A DNA stretch of 64,000 bases from Alishewanella aestuarii B11 (GTDB taxonomy: Bacteria; Pseudomonadota; Gammaproteobacteria; Enterobacterales; Alteromonadaceae), in assembly GCF_000280055.1 (NCBI RefSeq), contig NZ_ALAB01000028.1:62001-126000 (forward strand), in the 5' to 3' direction. This document shows positions 43,484-54,027 of the stretch, in pieces. Both the position numbers and the translations under genes were made by a program. Position 1 is the first letter of the stretch. Each line of letters opens with the position of its first letter. The notes beneath the pieces were generated by a model. That model made no database searches. It was given only the letters and a program-made list of their open reading frames with translations, and had not been told where the DNA came from.

Positions 43484-44101
43484 ATGGCCCGTAAAACCAA
43501 AGCTGAAGCCGAAGCCACCCGCGAACTGATTCTGGATGCGGCTGAACAGTTGTTTTTTCAGCATGGCGTATCCCGTACCACGCTGGAAAAAATTGCCGCC
43601 GCTGCCGGCGTCACCCGCGGTGCTATTTACTGGCATTTTGAGAATAAGTCAGCACTGTTCAGCGCCATGCTGGAGCGGATCCGGCTGCCCTTTCAGCAAA
43701 TGCTCGGCCAGCTCGATATGCTGCAGCAGGGCGATCCGCTGGCACAACTGCGCGATTTTCTGATCCGGTCGTTAACGTTGATCAGCAGCAGTGAACGGCA
43801 CTTCCGGGTCTTATCGATCGTATTCTTACGCTGTGAATATATTGATGAGCTAAATCCGGCGGTGTCGCGCCAGGAGGAGCTGGATAAAACAGCCAATGCC
43901 ATTATCAGCCGCGCCTTACAACGTGCCCGGAGTGCCGGCATGTTGCAAGCCGATGTCGATCCGGATCTGGCGGCCTGTGCCATTCATGCCTATCTGGGTG
44001 GTCTGATCCGTAAATATCTGCTGAAACCCGATTTCTGCGATCTGAAGCAGGCTGCGGCCTTTATCGATCTGATGCTAAACGGCATAAAAAAGCCAGTCTG
44101 A
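43484..44101 (+). CDS. TetR-family repressor, probable regulator of the RND pump
   Basis: A 205-residue TetR/AcrR-type repressor. The helix-turn-helix (residues 12-58) reads AAEQLFFQHGVSRTTLEKIAAAAGVTRGAIYWHFENKSAL, then a TetR_C-like ligand domain. It resembles AcrR and TtgR, which bind the acrAB promoter. The gene is convergent with the pump operon, and an AcrR-like palindrome is found upstream of the pump (48464-48481). ATG 43484 fits the family start. Its last codons lie inside the operon terminator. Confidence 0.9.
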   Translation: MARKTKAEAEATRELILDAAEQLFFQHGVSRTTLEKIAAAAGVTRGAIYWHFENKSALFSAMLERIRLPFQQMLGQLDMLQQGDPLAQLRDFLIRSLTLISSSERHFRVLSIVFLRCEYIDELNPAVSRQEELDKTANAIISRALQRARSAGMLQADVDPDLAACAIHAYLGGLIRKYLLKPDFCDLKQAAAFIDLMLNGIKKPV

Positions 44102-44134
44102 AAGCTGGGAATCCTTCCCGCTAAACAGACTGGC
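44086..44134 (-). terminator. Terminator of the RND operon, overlapping the TetR 3' end
   Basis: GCCAGTCTG / CAGACTGGC (44092-44100, 44126-44134) encloses a second stem GGGAA/TTCCC. On the minus strand it is followed by CTTTTTT. The stem overlaps the TetR stop codon (44099-44101), so it could end both transcripts. Confidence 0.82.
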
Positions 44135-44165
44135 AAAGGTACAAACCTTTAAGTCGTGACACGCT

Positions 44166-47100
44166 TTACGCGAGACGCGGCTTAGCCGCAAAGAAGCGCA
44201 TCACCACGTAGTAAAATATCGGCACCAGAAACACCGCCAACACAGTCGCAGAGATCATGCCGCCGAGTACACCGGTACCAATCGCATTGCGACTGGCAGA
44301 GCCGGCGCCACTACTGATCACCAACGGCAGTACCCCTAATGAGAACGCCATTGACGTCATAATAATGGGCCTTAAGCGTAAGCGGACAGCTTCGATAATG
44401 GCGGCTTTTAGTTCACGGCCCTGTTGCTGCAGCTCGCGGGCAAACTCGACAATCAGAATGGCGTTTTTCGAGGCCAGCCCCATAGTGGTTAATAACCCGA
44501 CCTGAAAATAGACATCATTGCCCAGACCACGCAAATAGGCGGCACAGAGCGCGCCGAAAATCCCCAGCGGTACCACTAAGATCACGGCAAAAGGCACCGA
44601 CCAACTCTCATACAGCGCCGCCAGACAGAGGAAGACCACCAGGATCGACAGTGCATATAAGGCCGGTGCCTGCGAGCCAGACAGCTTTTCCTGATACGAG
44701 GTTGCAGTCCATTCAAAGTCGATACCGGCCGGTAATTGCCGCACCAGTTGCGCCATGGTCGCCATCGCATCGCCTGAGCTGACGCCAGGCGCCGGCTCCC
44801 CCTGAATTTCCATGGCGCTGACCCCGTTATAGCGTTCCAGACGCTGCGGACCATACTCCCAACGGCTGCTGGCAAAGGAGCTAAAGTTCACCATCTGGCC
44901 CTGCTTATTGCGGACATACCATTTGTTCAGATCTTCCGGCGTCATCCGGAATTCCGGCTCAGCCTGTACATAGACCTTTTTCACCCGGCCGCGGTCGACG
45001 AAATCATTGATATAGGCCGAGCCCCAGCCAATGGCCAACGTTTGGTTAATTTCGCTTAGCGATACACCCAACGCCTGAGCTTTTAGCTGATCCACGTCAA
45101 TTTGTAACTGGGCCGCATCTTCCATACCATTTGGCCGCACCTGCATTAACGTCGGCTCTTTTGCCGCCATGCCCAATAACTGATTACGGGCATTAAGCAG
45201 CGCTTCATGGCCAAGGCCACCGCGGTCCTGTAAATACAGATTAAAACCGGTCGCCCGTCCTAACTCTGAGATCGGTGGTAAGTTAAAGGCAAACACCTGC
45301 GCCTCTTTAATGGTGCTGAAAAAACCATAGGCTCGCCCTATTACGGCCTGCACACTATCTTCCGGCCCACGTTCAGACCAGTCTTTTAACCGTACGAAGG
45401 CTAAACCAACGTTCTGCCCCCGGCCGGCGAAACTAAAGCCGCTGACGGTAAACGCAGAAATAACGGCCGGATCCTGCTGATAGTGTTGGCTGATTTTATC
45501 CATTACCGCCTCGGTGCGCTCCAGACTGGCACCTGTTGGTAACTGCACTATGCTAAGAAAAATGCCCTGATCTTCTTCCGGCAAAAAGGAGGTCGGCAAG
45601 CGTACAAACATTACCGCCATAATGGCCACTATGGCGCCATATACCAGCATCGAGCGGCCGGGCCGCTGTAACATGCCGGCCACGCCGCGCTGATAGCCTT
45701 TGTTACTGCGTTCAAAGTTGCGGTTAAACCAACCGAAGAACCCCTTATTGGGCGGTAAGTGGCCAGCTTTGAGCATGGTGGCGCACAGCGCCGGGGTAAA
45801 GATCAACGCTACCAGTACCGACAGCGCCATCGCCGTAACGATAGTAATCGAGAACTGCTTATAGATAGCGCCGGTGGCGCCACCAAAGAACGCCATCGGC
45901 ACAAAGACTGCCGACAATACCAGACCAATGCCAATCAACGCGCCGGTGATCTGCCCCATCGATTTACGGGTTGCTTCCTCCGGTGGCAGGCCTTCTTCAG
46001 TCATTACCCGCTCAACGTTTTCCACCACCACGATTGCATCATCAACCAGCAAGCCGATGGCCAACACCATACCAAACATGGTCAGGGTATTAATCGAAAA
46101 GCCAAAGGCGGCCATCACGCCAAAGGTGCCGAGTAACACCACCGGCACTGCCAGGGTTGGGATCAGGGTCGCGCGGAAATTCTGCAGGAACAGGTACATC
46201 ACCAAAAACACCAGAATCACTGCTTCAATCAGCGTTTGCACCACTGAGGTAATGGAAATTTCGACAAAGGGTGTGGTGTCATACGGAATTTCGGTGACCA
46301 GGCCAGCCGGAAAGTAAGGTTTTAACTCTTCCAACCGCTGCCGCACTGCTGCTGCCGTATCCAGAGCATTAGCGCCGGTGGCCAGCTCAATCGCAATGCC
46401 GGTGGCTTCCTGACCATTAAAGCGGCCCATAACGGCGTAGTTCTCGCCACCCAGCTCAACCCGGGCCACATCAGCCAGTTTCACGGTAGAGCCATCAGCA
46501 TTCACCCGCAGCAGAATATCGGCAAATTCTTCGGCTGAGGTTAAGCGGGTTTGCGCCAGTATTGGGGCATTAAACTGCTGGCCAGCTAAAGCCGGTGCGC
46601 CGCCTAACTGGCCGGCAGTGACCTGATTATTTTGCACCCTCACCGCCGCTGTAACATCAGCCGGTGTCAGATTAAACTGGTTTAACTTAGCGGCATCCAG
46701 CCAGATCCGCATCGCATACTGACTACCAAATACTGTGACATTACCGACGCCGGGGGTACGGCTGAGCGGATCCCGTACGTTAGCGACCACATAGTCAGCA
46801 ATATCATCGCGGTTCAGACTACCATCGGCCGAGATAAAGGCCACCACCATCAAAAAAGCGCCGTTGGACTTGGCTACCCGCACCCCTTGTTGCTGCACTT
46901 CCTGCGGCAATAATGGAATGGCCTGCTGTAGCTTGTTCTGTACCTGGACCTGCGCAATATCGGCGTTAGTGCCAGTTTCAAAAGTCAGGGTTAAACTGAT
47001 ATTACCGGACGAATCACTTTGCGCCGACATATACATCAGGTTATCCAGGCCGGTCATCGCCTGCTCGATCACCTGAGTTACTGCATCTTCCGCGGTTTGC

Positions 47101-47261
47101 GCTGAGGCGCCCGGATAGCTGGCGGAAATGGTTACCGCCGGTGGCGCGATCCGAGGATACTGCTCTACCGGCAGCTGCATTATCGATAAGGCACCACCCA
47201 GCATAATTACAATGGCGATAACCCAGGCAAAGATCGGCCGGCTGATAAAGAAATTTGCCAT
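44166..47261 (-). CDS. RND efflux pump permease, HAE1 (AcrB-like) family
   Basis: A 1031-residue inner-membrane proton-driven transporter. The AcrB-type N-terminus [19 protein letters not shown] is intact, as are the proton-relay region [23 protein letters not shown] (about 405-430, Asp-Asp) and [14 protein letters not shown] near residue 935. It pumps hydrophobic drugs or bile-like compounds out together with the adaptor encoded 3 bases upstream; the outer-membrane channel must be supplied from elsewhere. Confidence 0.95.
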   Translation of the reverse strand: MANFFISRPIFAWVIAIVIMLGGALSIMQLPVEQYPRIAPPAVTISASYPGASAQTAEDAVTQVIEQAMTGLDNLMYMSAQSDSSGNISLTLTFETGTNADIAQVQVQNKLQQAIPLLPQEVQQQGVRVAKSNGAFLMVVAFISADGSLNRDDIADYVVANVRDPLSRTPGVGNVTVFGSQYAMRIWLDAAKLNQFNLTPADVTAAVRVQNNQVTAGQLGGAPALAGQQFNAPILAQTRLTSAEEFADILLRVNADGSTVKLADVARVELGGENYAVMGRFNGQEATGIAIELATGANALDTAAAVRQRLEELKPYFPAGLVTEIPYDTTPFVEISITSVVQTLIEAVILVFLVMYLFLQNFRATLIPTLAVPVVLLGTFGVMAAFGFSINTLTMFGMVLAIGLLVDDAIVVVENVERVMTEEGLPPEEATRKSMGQITGALIGIGLVLSAVFVPMAFFGGATGAIYKQFSITIVTAMALSVLVALIFTPALCATMLKAGHLPPNKGFFGWFNRNFERSNKGYQRGVAGMLQRPGRSMLVYGAIVAIMAVMFVRLPTSFLPEEDQGIFLSIVQLPTGASLERTEAVMDKISQHYQQDPAVISAFTVSGFSFAGRGQNVGLAFVRLKDWSERGPEDSVQAVIGRAYGFFSTIKEAQVFAFNLPPISELGRATGFNLYLQDRGGLGHEALLNARNQLLGMAAKEPTLMQVRPNGMEDAAQLQIDVDQLKAQALGVSLSEINQTLAIGWGSAYINDFVDRGRVKKVYVQAEPEFRMTPEDLNKWYVRNKQGQMVNFSSFASSRWEYGPQRLERYNGVSAMEIQGEPAPGVSSGDAMATMAQLVRQLPAGIDFEWTATSYQEKLSGSQAPALYALSILVVFLCLAALYESWSVPFAVILVVPLGIFGALCAAYLRGLGNDVYFQVGLLTTMGLASKNAILIVEFARELQQQGRELKAAIIEAVRLRLRPIIMTSMAFSLGVLPLVISSGAGSASRNAIGTGVLGGMISATVLAVFLVPIFYYVVMRFFAAKPRLA

Positions 47262-47264
47262 TGG

Positions 47265-48395
47265 TTACTCCTGCACCACTACCGCTTTCACCTGAGCACC
47301 CGGCTGTACTTTTTGTAAGCCGGCGACAATCACCTGCTCACCGGCGGCCAGCCCTTCCTGCACGACCCAGTAATGCTGATAACTGCGACCGAGGGTAACT
47401 TGTCGGGCTTCAACCTGTTGCTGATTATTCACCACTAATACCTGAGTTGCGCCCTTAGGCAAACGCTTTACTGCCGCTTGCGGTACCAGTACCGCATTCG
47501 TCTGTCCGGCCTGTGCCAGACTGGCGCGGACAAACATGCCGGGTAATAGCAGCCCATCCGGATTGGGGAATACTGCCCTTAAGGTCACCATACCGGTGCT
47601 GGGGTCGACACTGGCTTCGGAGAACTGCAATTCGCCCTGTGCCGGATATTGACTACCATCTTCCAGCTCCAGGCTTACGCTGACAATCTGCTGCCCGTCA
47701 TGCTGAATTTGTCGCCGCAATTGCAGCATTTCACTACTTGATTGCGTTAAATCAACGTAGATAGGCTCAAGTTGTCGGATAGTAGCTAATACTTCGCTCT
47801 GATTTGCAGTTAACAGCGCGCCCTCGGTGACCAGCGAGCGGCCAATTTGACCGGCAATAGGCGCAGTAATGCGGGTGTAGTTCAGGTTAATCTGTGCCAC
47901 CTGCCGCTGCGCTGTTGCGGCTTGCACTTCGGCCGCAGCTTGCAATAAGGTGGCGCGCGCATCATCGACATCCTGCTGACTGACCACTTGCGAAGCGAGC
48001 AGCCCCTGTAACCGTTTCAGACGCTGCTCAGCATTGGTTGCGGCTGCCTGCGCCCGGCTTAAATTGGCCTCTGCGGTGGCAAGTGCCGCCTGATAAGGCG
48101 CCGGATCAATCTGATATAACAGTTCACCGGCAGCCACCTGCTGGCCTTCAGTAAAATGCCGTTTTTGCAGGATACCGCTGACCTGCGGCCGGATTTCTGC
48201 CTGTCGGAAGTCGGTGGTACGGCCGGGTAATTCCGTAACTTGAGTTAATGACTGCGATTGAACCTGATAGACCCCGACCTCCGGTAACCCGGGAGCGGCT
48301 AACGCTTGCGGAGCCGGTTCACTGCAACCAGTTAACAGGCCAATTAGGATCACGAAAACGCTGCTATTGCGCAGAATAACTTGAAATTGCCGCAT
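47265..48395 (-). CDS. RND efflux periplasmic adaptor (AcrA/MexA-like)
   Basis: A 376-residue lipoprotein: signal with lipobox LLTGCSE (Cys about 24), lipoyl/barrel half (VAAGELLYQIDPAPYQAAL), coiled-coil hairpin (ANLSRAQAAATNAEQRLKRLQGLL...), and the second half (IAPI... RITAPIAGQIGRSLV) typical of the membrane-fusion family. First gene of the pump operon, 3 bases before the permease gene. Probably repressed by the TetR protein at 43484. Confidence 0.93.
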   Translation of the reverse strand: MRQFQVILRNSSVFVILIGLLTGCSEPAPQALAAPGLPEVGVYQVQSQSLTQVTELPGRTTDFRQAEIRPQVSGILQKRHFTEGQQVAAGELLYQIDPAPYQAALATAEANLSRAQAAATNAEQRLKRLQGLLASQVVSQQDVDDARATLLQAAAEVQAATAQRQVAQINLNYTRITAPIAGQIGRSLVTEGALLTANQSEVLATIRQLEPIYVDLTQSSSEMLQLRRQIQHDGQQIVSVSLELEDGSQYPAQGELQFSEASVDPSTGMVTLRAVFPNPDGLLLPGMFVRASLAQAGQTNAVLVPQAAVKRLPKGATQVLVVNNQQQVEARQVTLGRSYQHYWVVQEGLAAGEQVIVAGLQKVQPGAQVKAVVVQE

Positions 48396-48463
48396 GCTTG
48401 CCCTTGCAGATGGAAGAATTAATCAATGGTAGGTTTTACCTGCCCTAGTTTACCCAACAATAT

Positions 48464-48481
48464 ACATACAGGTTTGTATGT
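48464..48481. promoter_or_regulatory. TetR/AcrR-type operator upstream of the RND operon
   Basis: ACATACA-GGTT-TGTATGT, a perfect 7-bp inverted repeat about 70 bases upstream of the adaptor start. It closely resembles the E. coli AcrR site (TACATACA...TGTATGTA). Confidence 0.78.
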
Positions 48482-48569
48482 TTTCAAGCGCAGAAAATCC
48501 GTGCTGCGTTTAATGGCGTTAAGTGCGGGATAAAGTGTAGCAGCGAGTCTGTTGACCCGCTGTACGATC

Positions 48570-49604
48570 TTAGGCCAATGAACTGACTAAGCGGCGTTGC
48601 TCCACCAATCCCATGCTAATGACAAAGGGAGAGTCTGCCTGCTGCGCCTGACTAAAATCGGCTTTGCTTTGCCAGTTGTGCCAGTTAATCGCAATCAGAC
48701 TTTGTGCGACGGCGCCACCAAGGCTACTGCCAGGGCCCAGTAAGATCAGGTGATCCGGCGCAAACTCTTTTACTGCTACCTCAATAGCCTTGCTAAAGTG
48801 ATAGGTCTGACAGACCTGATCGCCAAGGGTATAGGCTTTTAGTGCCGCGGCCTGGGCTAAACCGGCCGGCCAAATCTGACCGCGGCCATCAATCAGCGGG
48901 ATTTGCGGCGGGTGAAACAGTGGCTCGGCAAAGCGACTCATCGCCTGATCTGAGGCCGGTTGCATCAGTGGACTATGAAAGGCGGCATGGCCGGGTAACA
49001 ATAGCGGAAAACGCTCATCACAGGGCGGCAGGGCCTGCATCGCGGCTTGTACCGCCTGCTGCGTTCCCGCCAGCACCGCGTAACCGCCATACACTATCGA
49101 CATAAAGAGCGCGCCCTGATGTTGCCATAGCTGCTCTGCTACGGCGCGTTGTTTTGCGGCATCGGGCTGCCAGTCGCTATTAACCAGCGGATAGATAAAC
49201 TGCGCCCCGGCCGCCTCCGCCGTCAGCTGCGCCATACCGGTGACCAGCTGCATCTGACTGTCGCCCTGCCAGACACCAGCACAGCCGAGCGCAGTATACC
49301 AACCCATCGAATTGCCGGTTACCGCCACGATCTCCAGCTGTTCGCGATCAATGGCCGCAAAATCAGCGATACCACAGCTATAAATCAACGCTGCTGCATT
49401 CTCGGCTTTTAAATGCTCGCGACTACTAAAGGCCGGCGCCTGATCCAGCGCCGTTACCGTGCTTAACCCGAGCTGCTCCCGCACCGCATCAAATTGCTTA
49501 AGCCAGCGACTGTCGGCGGCGACCTGCTTGAGATAGCCCAGCTCAGTGCGGTTATAGCTGCCACGACCGGGGCAAACAACGACGGCGGTTTTTTTACCAC
49601 TCAT
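48570..49604 (-). CDS. FabD-like acyltransferase (malonyl-CoA:ACP transacylase fold)
   Basis: A 344-residue protein with the acyltransferase fold: AVVVCPGRGSYN, nucleophile in VTGNSMGWYTALG (GxSxG as GNSMG, Ser near residue 97), and the second catalytic His in LLPGHAAFHSPLM, as in malonyl-CoA:ACP transacylases. The usual Arg-bearing motif for malonate is not obvious, so the acyl group is uncertain. It overlaps the E1 gene by 4 bases, so it works with the E1 fusion and glutaryl-CoA dehydrogenase; the acceptor is not known. Confidence 0.7.
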   Translation of the reverse strand: MSGKKTAVVVCPGRGSYNRTELGYLKQVAADSRWLKQFDAVREQLGLSTVTALDQAPAFSSREHLKAENAAALIYSCGIADFAAIDREQLEIVAVTGNSMGWYTALGCAGVWQGDSQMQLVTGMAQLTAEAAGAQFIYPLVNSDWQPDAAKQRAVAEQLWQHQGALFMSIVYGGYAVLAGTQQAVQAAMQALPPCDERFPLLLPGHAAFHSPLMQPASDQAMSRFAEPLFHPPQIPLIDGRGQIWPAGLAQAAALKAYTLGDQVCQTYHFSKAIEVAVKEFAPDHLILLGPGSSLGGAVAQSLIAINWHNWQSKADFSQAQQADSPFVISMGLVEQRRLVSSLA

Positions 49605-51802
49605 ACTAACACCTCCGCAGTCAGTAACTGCTGCATGGCACTGCTGATTTGCGCTTTCGATGGCAGCACCTGATAGGCGGCTGCCCCCAGTGGAATAAAG
49701 CTATCTTCAGCGGTAATACGCTGGATCTGATACAACCCGAGCCGCGCTTCATGTAGCAGTGTAAACAGCTCTTCGCTCAGTGAACCGCGACGGCGGCATT
49801 CATCCACCAGCAGAATTTTGCGACAAGGGCCCAGCGCCTGAATAATGGCGTCGATATGCAGCGGCACCAGACAGCGCAGGTCAAGTAAGCGGATGTCCGC
49901 TGCCTGCTGCGGTAATTCCGCTAACGCCTGGCGACTTAAGTAATAACCATTGGCATAGCTAATTACCGCCAGCTGCTCCCCCTCACCATACACGCCCGGC
50001 TCGCCGAGCGCAGGCAACGGCTGATCTGGCTCTGGGTATTGGCAAAGCCATAAGCCATCGCCTGGGTGTAACAGATCCCGCGTCATATAGAGCGCGATCG
50101 GCTCAAGCAGGATCACCAACCGCTTTTGCTGGTAGGCCAGCTGAACCGCCTGGCGCAGCAGCAGCACCGCATCAGCGCCGTTAGACGGACAGAGCAGAAT
50201 AATGCCCGGAATGTCGCGAAACACCGCAAAGGAATTATCATTGTGAAAGTGACCACCAAAGCCGCGCTGATAGGCCAGACCCGCTATGCGGATCACCATC
50301 GCATTATGGTACTGGCCATTGGAGAAAAACGGCAGCGTTGCCGCTTCGCCACGGATCTGATCCTCGGCATTATGCACATAGGCCAGAAACTGAATTTCCG
50401 GAATAGGCAAAAAGCCCTGCTGCGCCAAGCCAATCGCCAGCCCAAGAATACTTTGCTCATCGAGCAGGGTATTAATCACCCTGTTGGCGCCAAAAGCATG
50501 GACCAAATGCTGCGATACGCCATAAACACCGCCTTTTTTGCCGACATCTTCGCCAAATAGCAGAGTTTGTGGATATTGCGCAAAGAGATCGTGCAGCGCC
50601 CAGTTTAACAGCTTGGCTAAATGCTGGCCTTTACCCAGGTTATGCTGGTCAAAGGCAAATAACGCCTGTCGCACAGCTGGCAGCGGCAACGGCGGTGTCG
50701 GTAAAGCGGGATAATTCGGCGCAATCGAGGCCATCACGGCGGCAGCGCTGGTTAGTTTGGGCCGGCTACTGGCCACGGCAGCAACGCGGGCAATTTGCGC
50801 CGCCAACTGCTGCACACTTTGTAACAACGCGGCCTGCGATAAGATACCACGACTGAGTAGCATACCGCTGCTGGCTAATAACGGGTCCTGCTCCAGCTCG
50901 GTTTCAATTTGCTGTTTGCTGCGATAGGCCACTTCTGCATCGGCGCCGGCGTGACCAAATAAGCGTACCGTCGATAGATGCAGCAGTGCCGGTGCGCGTT
51001 TGCTGCGGACATAGTGTGCGGCCGCCTTGGCGACGCGCAGTGTTTCGGCTAAATCACTGCCATCAGCAGCAAAGTAGCGCAGCTCTGGCCGCTCAGCCAG
51101 GCTTTGCTCGATCCAGCCTTGCGGTGTCGGGGTGGAAATCCCTAGGCCATTGTCTTCACAGACCAGCAAAATCGGCAGCGGCACATGCTGATAGGCCGCC
51201 CAACAGGCTGAGTTAATGGCGCCCTGTGCCGTCGAGTGGTTGGCCGAAGCATCACCAAAGCTACAGACCACTATGGCATCTTCCGGCCAGTTACCGGGCT
51301 GGCCAAGCCGCTTACTAAGATCAATGGCAAAAGCAGTTCCGACCGCTTTTGGTAATTGCGAAGCAATGGTACTGGTTTGCGGCGGAATATTCAGTGCCAG
51401 GCTACCCAGCACTTTATGCCGGCCGCCTGAGATCGGATCTTCACTGGAAGCGCAGAACGACAACAACATATCGTACAGCGGCGTGCTACCGGGTAACTGC
51501 TTGCTACGCTCAATAAAAAAGGCGCCGCTGCGGTAATGTAAAAATGCCGGATCGCTCAGGCGCAGCGCAGCGGCCACCGCAGCATTAGCCTCATGGCCAG
51601 CACTGCCAATGGTATAAAAACTTTGGCCCTTGGCCTGCAGTAAGCGTGACTGTAAATCCAGTAACCGGCTACAAAGCTGACTGTGCCACAGCCGGTACAG
51701 ATCGCTATCGCTCAGGCTGTCCGGCCAGTGTGGTGTGGGTAAGGCGCCTTGTTCGATGCGCGCCAAAAACCCCTGCAACCAGGGGTGCAAGGCTTCGGTC
51801 AT
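49601..51802 (-). CDS. Fused E1 alpha-beta thiamine-dependent 2-oxoacid dehydrogenase
   Basis: A 733-residue fusion. The alpha half (about 30-350) has the TPP pocket segment CSFGDASANHSTAQGAIN...VCEDNGLGIS, with E1 alpha start GSAGHEANAAV. The beta half (about 390-720) has TLLFGEDVGKKGGVYGVS, LLDEQSILGLAIGLAQQG and LVDECRRRGSLSEELF. Such enzymes decarboxylate 2-oxoacids and pass the acyl group to a lipoyl E2, which is not encoded nearby. GDASAN replaces the usual GDG at the metal site, a known variant in this subfamily. It is 13 bases after the glutaryl-CoA dehydrogenase gene. Confidence 0.85.
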   Translation of the reverse strand: MTEALHPWLQGFLARIEQGALPTPHWPDSLSDSDLYRLWHSQLCSRLLDLQSRLLQAKGQSFYTIGSAGHEANAAVAAALRLSDPAFLHYRSGAFFIERSKQLPGSTPLYDMLLSFCASSEDPISGGRHKVLGSLALNIPPQTSTIASQLPKAVGTAFAIDLSKRLGQPGNWPEDAIVVCSFGDASANHSTAQGAINSACWAAYQHVPLPILLVCEDNGLGISTPTPQGWIEQSLAERPELRYFAADGSDLAETLRVAKAAAHYVRSKRAPALLHLSTVRLFGHAGADAEVAYRSKQQIETELEQDPLLASSGMLLSRGILSQAALLQSVQQLAAQIARVAAVASSRPKLTSAAAVMASIAPNYPALPTPPLPLPAVRQALFAFDQHNLGKGQHLAKLLNWALHDLFAQYPQTLLFGEDVGKKGGVYGVSQHLVHAFGANRVINTLLDEQSILGLAIGLAQQGFLPIPEIQFLAYVHNAEDQIRGEAATLPFFSNGQYHNAMVIRIAGLAYQRGFGGHFHNDNSFAVFRDIPGIILLCPSNGADAVLLLRQAVQLAYQQKRLVILLEPIALYMTRDLLHPGDGLWLCQYPEPDQPLPALGEPGVYGEGEQLAVISYANGYYLSRQALAELPQQAADIRLLDLRCLVPLHIDAIIQALGPCRKILLVDECRRRGSLSEELFTLLHEARLGLYQIQRITAEDSFIPLGAAAYQVLPSKAQISSAMQQLLTAEVLV

Positions 51803-51815
51803 GCTGGCCTCCGGC

Positions 51816-52991
51816 TTAGCTAAAGGCTTGCAAGCCGGTCTGGGCCCGGCCCAGGATCAGCGCATGCACATCATGGGTACCTTCGTAGGTATTCACCGCT
51901 TCCAGGTTCATCACATGGCGAATAACATGGTATTCATCGGCAATACCATTACCGCCGTGCATATCGCGGGCGATACGGGCAATCTCCAGTGCTTTGCCAC
52001 AGGAATTACGTTTAATCAGCGAAATGGTCTCGGGTGGCAGCAAACCGGCATCCATTAAACGGCCGGCCTGTAAGCAGGCCAGTAAGCCAATGCTAATCTC
52101 GGTTTGCATATCGGCCAGTTTCTTTTGTACCAGTTGGGTTTGCGCCAGCGGCCGGCCAAACTGGATCCGATCCAGCGTATATTGCCGCGCCGCATGCCAG
52201 CAGAACTCGGCCGCACCCAGTGCGCCCCAGGCAATGCCGTAACGGGCTTTATTCAGACAGCCAAAGGGGCCTTTCAGGCCACTGACATTAGGTAGTAAGG
52301 CATCTTCCGGCACGGCGACATTATCCATCACAATTTCACCGGTAATGGAGGCGCGCAATGAGAACTTGCCTTCAATTTTTGGTGCCGACAAACCGGCCAT
52401 GCCTTTTTCCAGCACAAAGCCGCGAATTTCACCGTCCAGCTTAGCCCAAACCACAAACACATCGGCGATCGGGCTATTGGTGATCCACATCTTGCTGCCG
52501 TTAAGCAGATAACCGCCGTCAATCCGTTTGGCGGTAGTGCGCATACTGGCCGGATCGGAGCCGGCATCCGGTTCGGTTAAACCAAAGCAGCCTACCCACT
52601 CACCGCTCGCCAGCTTGGGCAGATATTTCAGTCGCTGTGCTTCGGTGCCGTATTCATGAATGGGATGCATCACCAGCGAGGATTGCACACTCATGGCGCT
52701 GCGATAACCGCTATCAACCCGCTCCACTTCGCGCGCGACCAGACCATAGCTAACGTAGTTAACCGCTGAGCAGCCATATTTTTCCGGCAAGGTCGCGCCA
52801 AGCAAGCCGAGTTCGCCGAGCTCATTCATAATTTCACGGTGAAAATGTTCTTCGCGGTTGGCCATTAACACCCGGGTTTGTAAGCGTTCCTGACAATACT
52901 GATGGGCGGTATCACGGATCAGCCGCTCCTCTTCGGTTAACAGTTGGGAGAATTGAAACGGATCTTGCCAATCAAATTGTGGACGCGCCAT
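51816..52991 (-). CDS. gcdH: Glutaryl-CoA dehydrogenase-like acyl-CoA dehydrogenase
   Basis: A 391-residue flavoprotein. It fits glutaryl-CoA dehydrogenases: [44 protein letters not shown], then [19 protein letters not shown], and the C-terminal [19 protein letters not shown] with the catalytic Glu in TYEGT. It oxidises and decarboxylates glutaryl-CoA to crotonyl-CoA (lysine and tryptophan breakdown). ATG 52991 has GAGG upstream and matches the family start. First gene of a three-gene operon, divergent from a LysR regulator. Confidence 0.9.
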   Translation of the reverse strand: MARPQFDWQDPFQFSQLLTEEERLIRDTAHQYCQERLQTRVLMANREEHFHREIMNELGELGLLGATLPEKYGCSAVNYVSYGLVAREVERVDSGYRSAMSVQSSLVMHPIHEYGTEAQRLKYLPKLASGEWVGCFGLTEPDAGSDPASMRTTAKRIDGGYLLNGSKMWITNSPIADVFVVWAKLDGEIRGFVLEKGMAGLSAPKIEGKFSLRASITGEIVMDNVAVPEDALLPNVSGLKGPFGCLNKARYGIAWGALGAAEFCWHAARQYTLDRIQFGRPLAQTQLVQKKLADMQTEISIGLLACLQAGRLMDAGLLPPETISLIKRNSCGKALEIARIARDMHGGNGIADEYHVIRHVMNLEAVNTYEGTHDVHALILGRAQTGLQAFS

Positions 52992-53140
52992 CTTACACCT
53001 CATTATGTCATGGGAAACGCCTGACATTCGCTGTAATAACCGACAGTTAACGCCAAAACGTCTTACTCTGTTGCTCACTCTACTGCGGCCTGATATAAAG
53101 TTAAAATATATTAATTCTGTATATGCTATAGCTTTTAACT

Positions 53141-53980
53141 ATGGATATTCGCCAACTCAAATACTTTGTCGCAGTCTATGAACAGCGCAGTATCAGCGCC
53201 GCAGCGCGCCAATGCTGTGTCGCCCAACCCTCGTTATCGGCGGCCCTGTTGCAGTTAGAGCAGGAGCTGGGAGTAAGTTTATTTCTGCGCCTGCCCAAAG
53301 GGGTTACCCCAACGGAGGAAGGCGATAAGCTGTATGGCCATGCCGGAAAGTTACTGGCACAGCTGGCCTCGCTAAAAGCCTCGTTTCAGGCCCCGGCCGC
53401 CAAGGTACGCTTTCGCCTCGGTTTAATTCGCGCCTTAGGCGTCGAGCGGATGAGTGCGCTGCTGCGTGAATTTAGCCAGCAGGTACCGGGGCTGGAGCTG
53501 CACCTGGTCGAGCCGGATGCGCCTTGCGACGCGCGGATTATTACCCCGGCGCAGCAACAAGGTGGTGAAGTATTACAACCGATCTGGCGGGACCGCTATT
53601 TATTGGCATTGCCACCGGCCTGGCCGCTCAGCCTGCAATCGCAGCTGACGCTGGACGATTTTCAGGAACTGCCACTGATTAAACGCACGCCCTGTGATGC
53701 CTGGGATTTACTGTACCCGCAGCTAAGCCGGCGCAATATTCAGCCGGCTCTGCGCGCCGATATTCAAACCATAGAATATGCCTTGGGCCTGGTATCGGCC
53801 GGGGTGGGCTGTGCACTGGTACCGGATTTTGACAACTTACTAGAGCGTAGTGATGTGGCGTTAAAACCCATTGCTGGCCTGCAGCTGGAGCGCACCATTG
53901 CCCTGGCCTATCGCAGTGACAACGCCCATCCGGCCTTGCCGGTACTGCAGCAGCTTTGTAGCCAGAGTAGTGCGCTTTAA
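53141..53980 (+). CDS. LysR-family regulator divergent from gcdH
   Basis: A 279-residue LysR-type regulator: winged helix MDIRQLKYFVAVYEQRSISAAARQCCVAQPSLSAALLQLEQELG (residues 1-45) and a co-inducer domain (about 90-275). By analogy with GcdR it likely controls the divergent glutaryl-CoA dehydrogenase operon; the 149-base gap with AT-rich TATATTAATTCTGTATAT holds the probable site. The effector is unknown. Confidence 0.88.
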   Translation: MDIRQLKYFVAVYEQRSISAAARQCCVAQPSLSAALLQLEQELGVSLFLRLPKGVTPTEEGDKLYGHAGKLLAQLASLKASFQAPAAKVRFRLGLIRALGVERMSALLREFSQQVPGLELHLVEPDAPCDARIITPAQQQGGEVLQPIWRDRYLLALPPAWPLSLQSQLTLDDFQELPLIKRTPCDAWDLLYPQLSRRNIQPALRADIQTIEYALGLVSAGVGCALVPDFDNLLERSDVALKPIAGLQLERTIALAYRSDNAHPALPVLQQLCSQSSAL

Positions 53981-54027
53981 CACTACACTTAGAAAGTTAT
54001 CAGGATTTAGGCTTAGGATCTTGGAGC

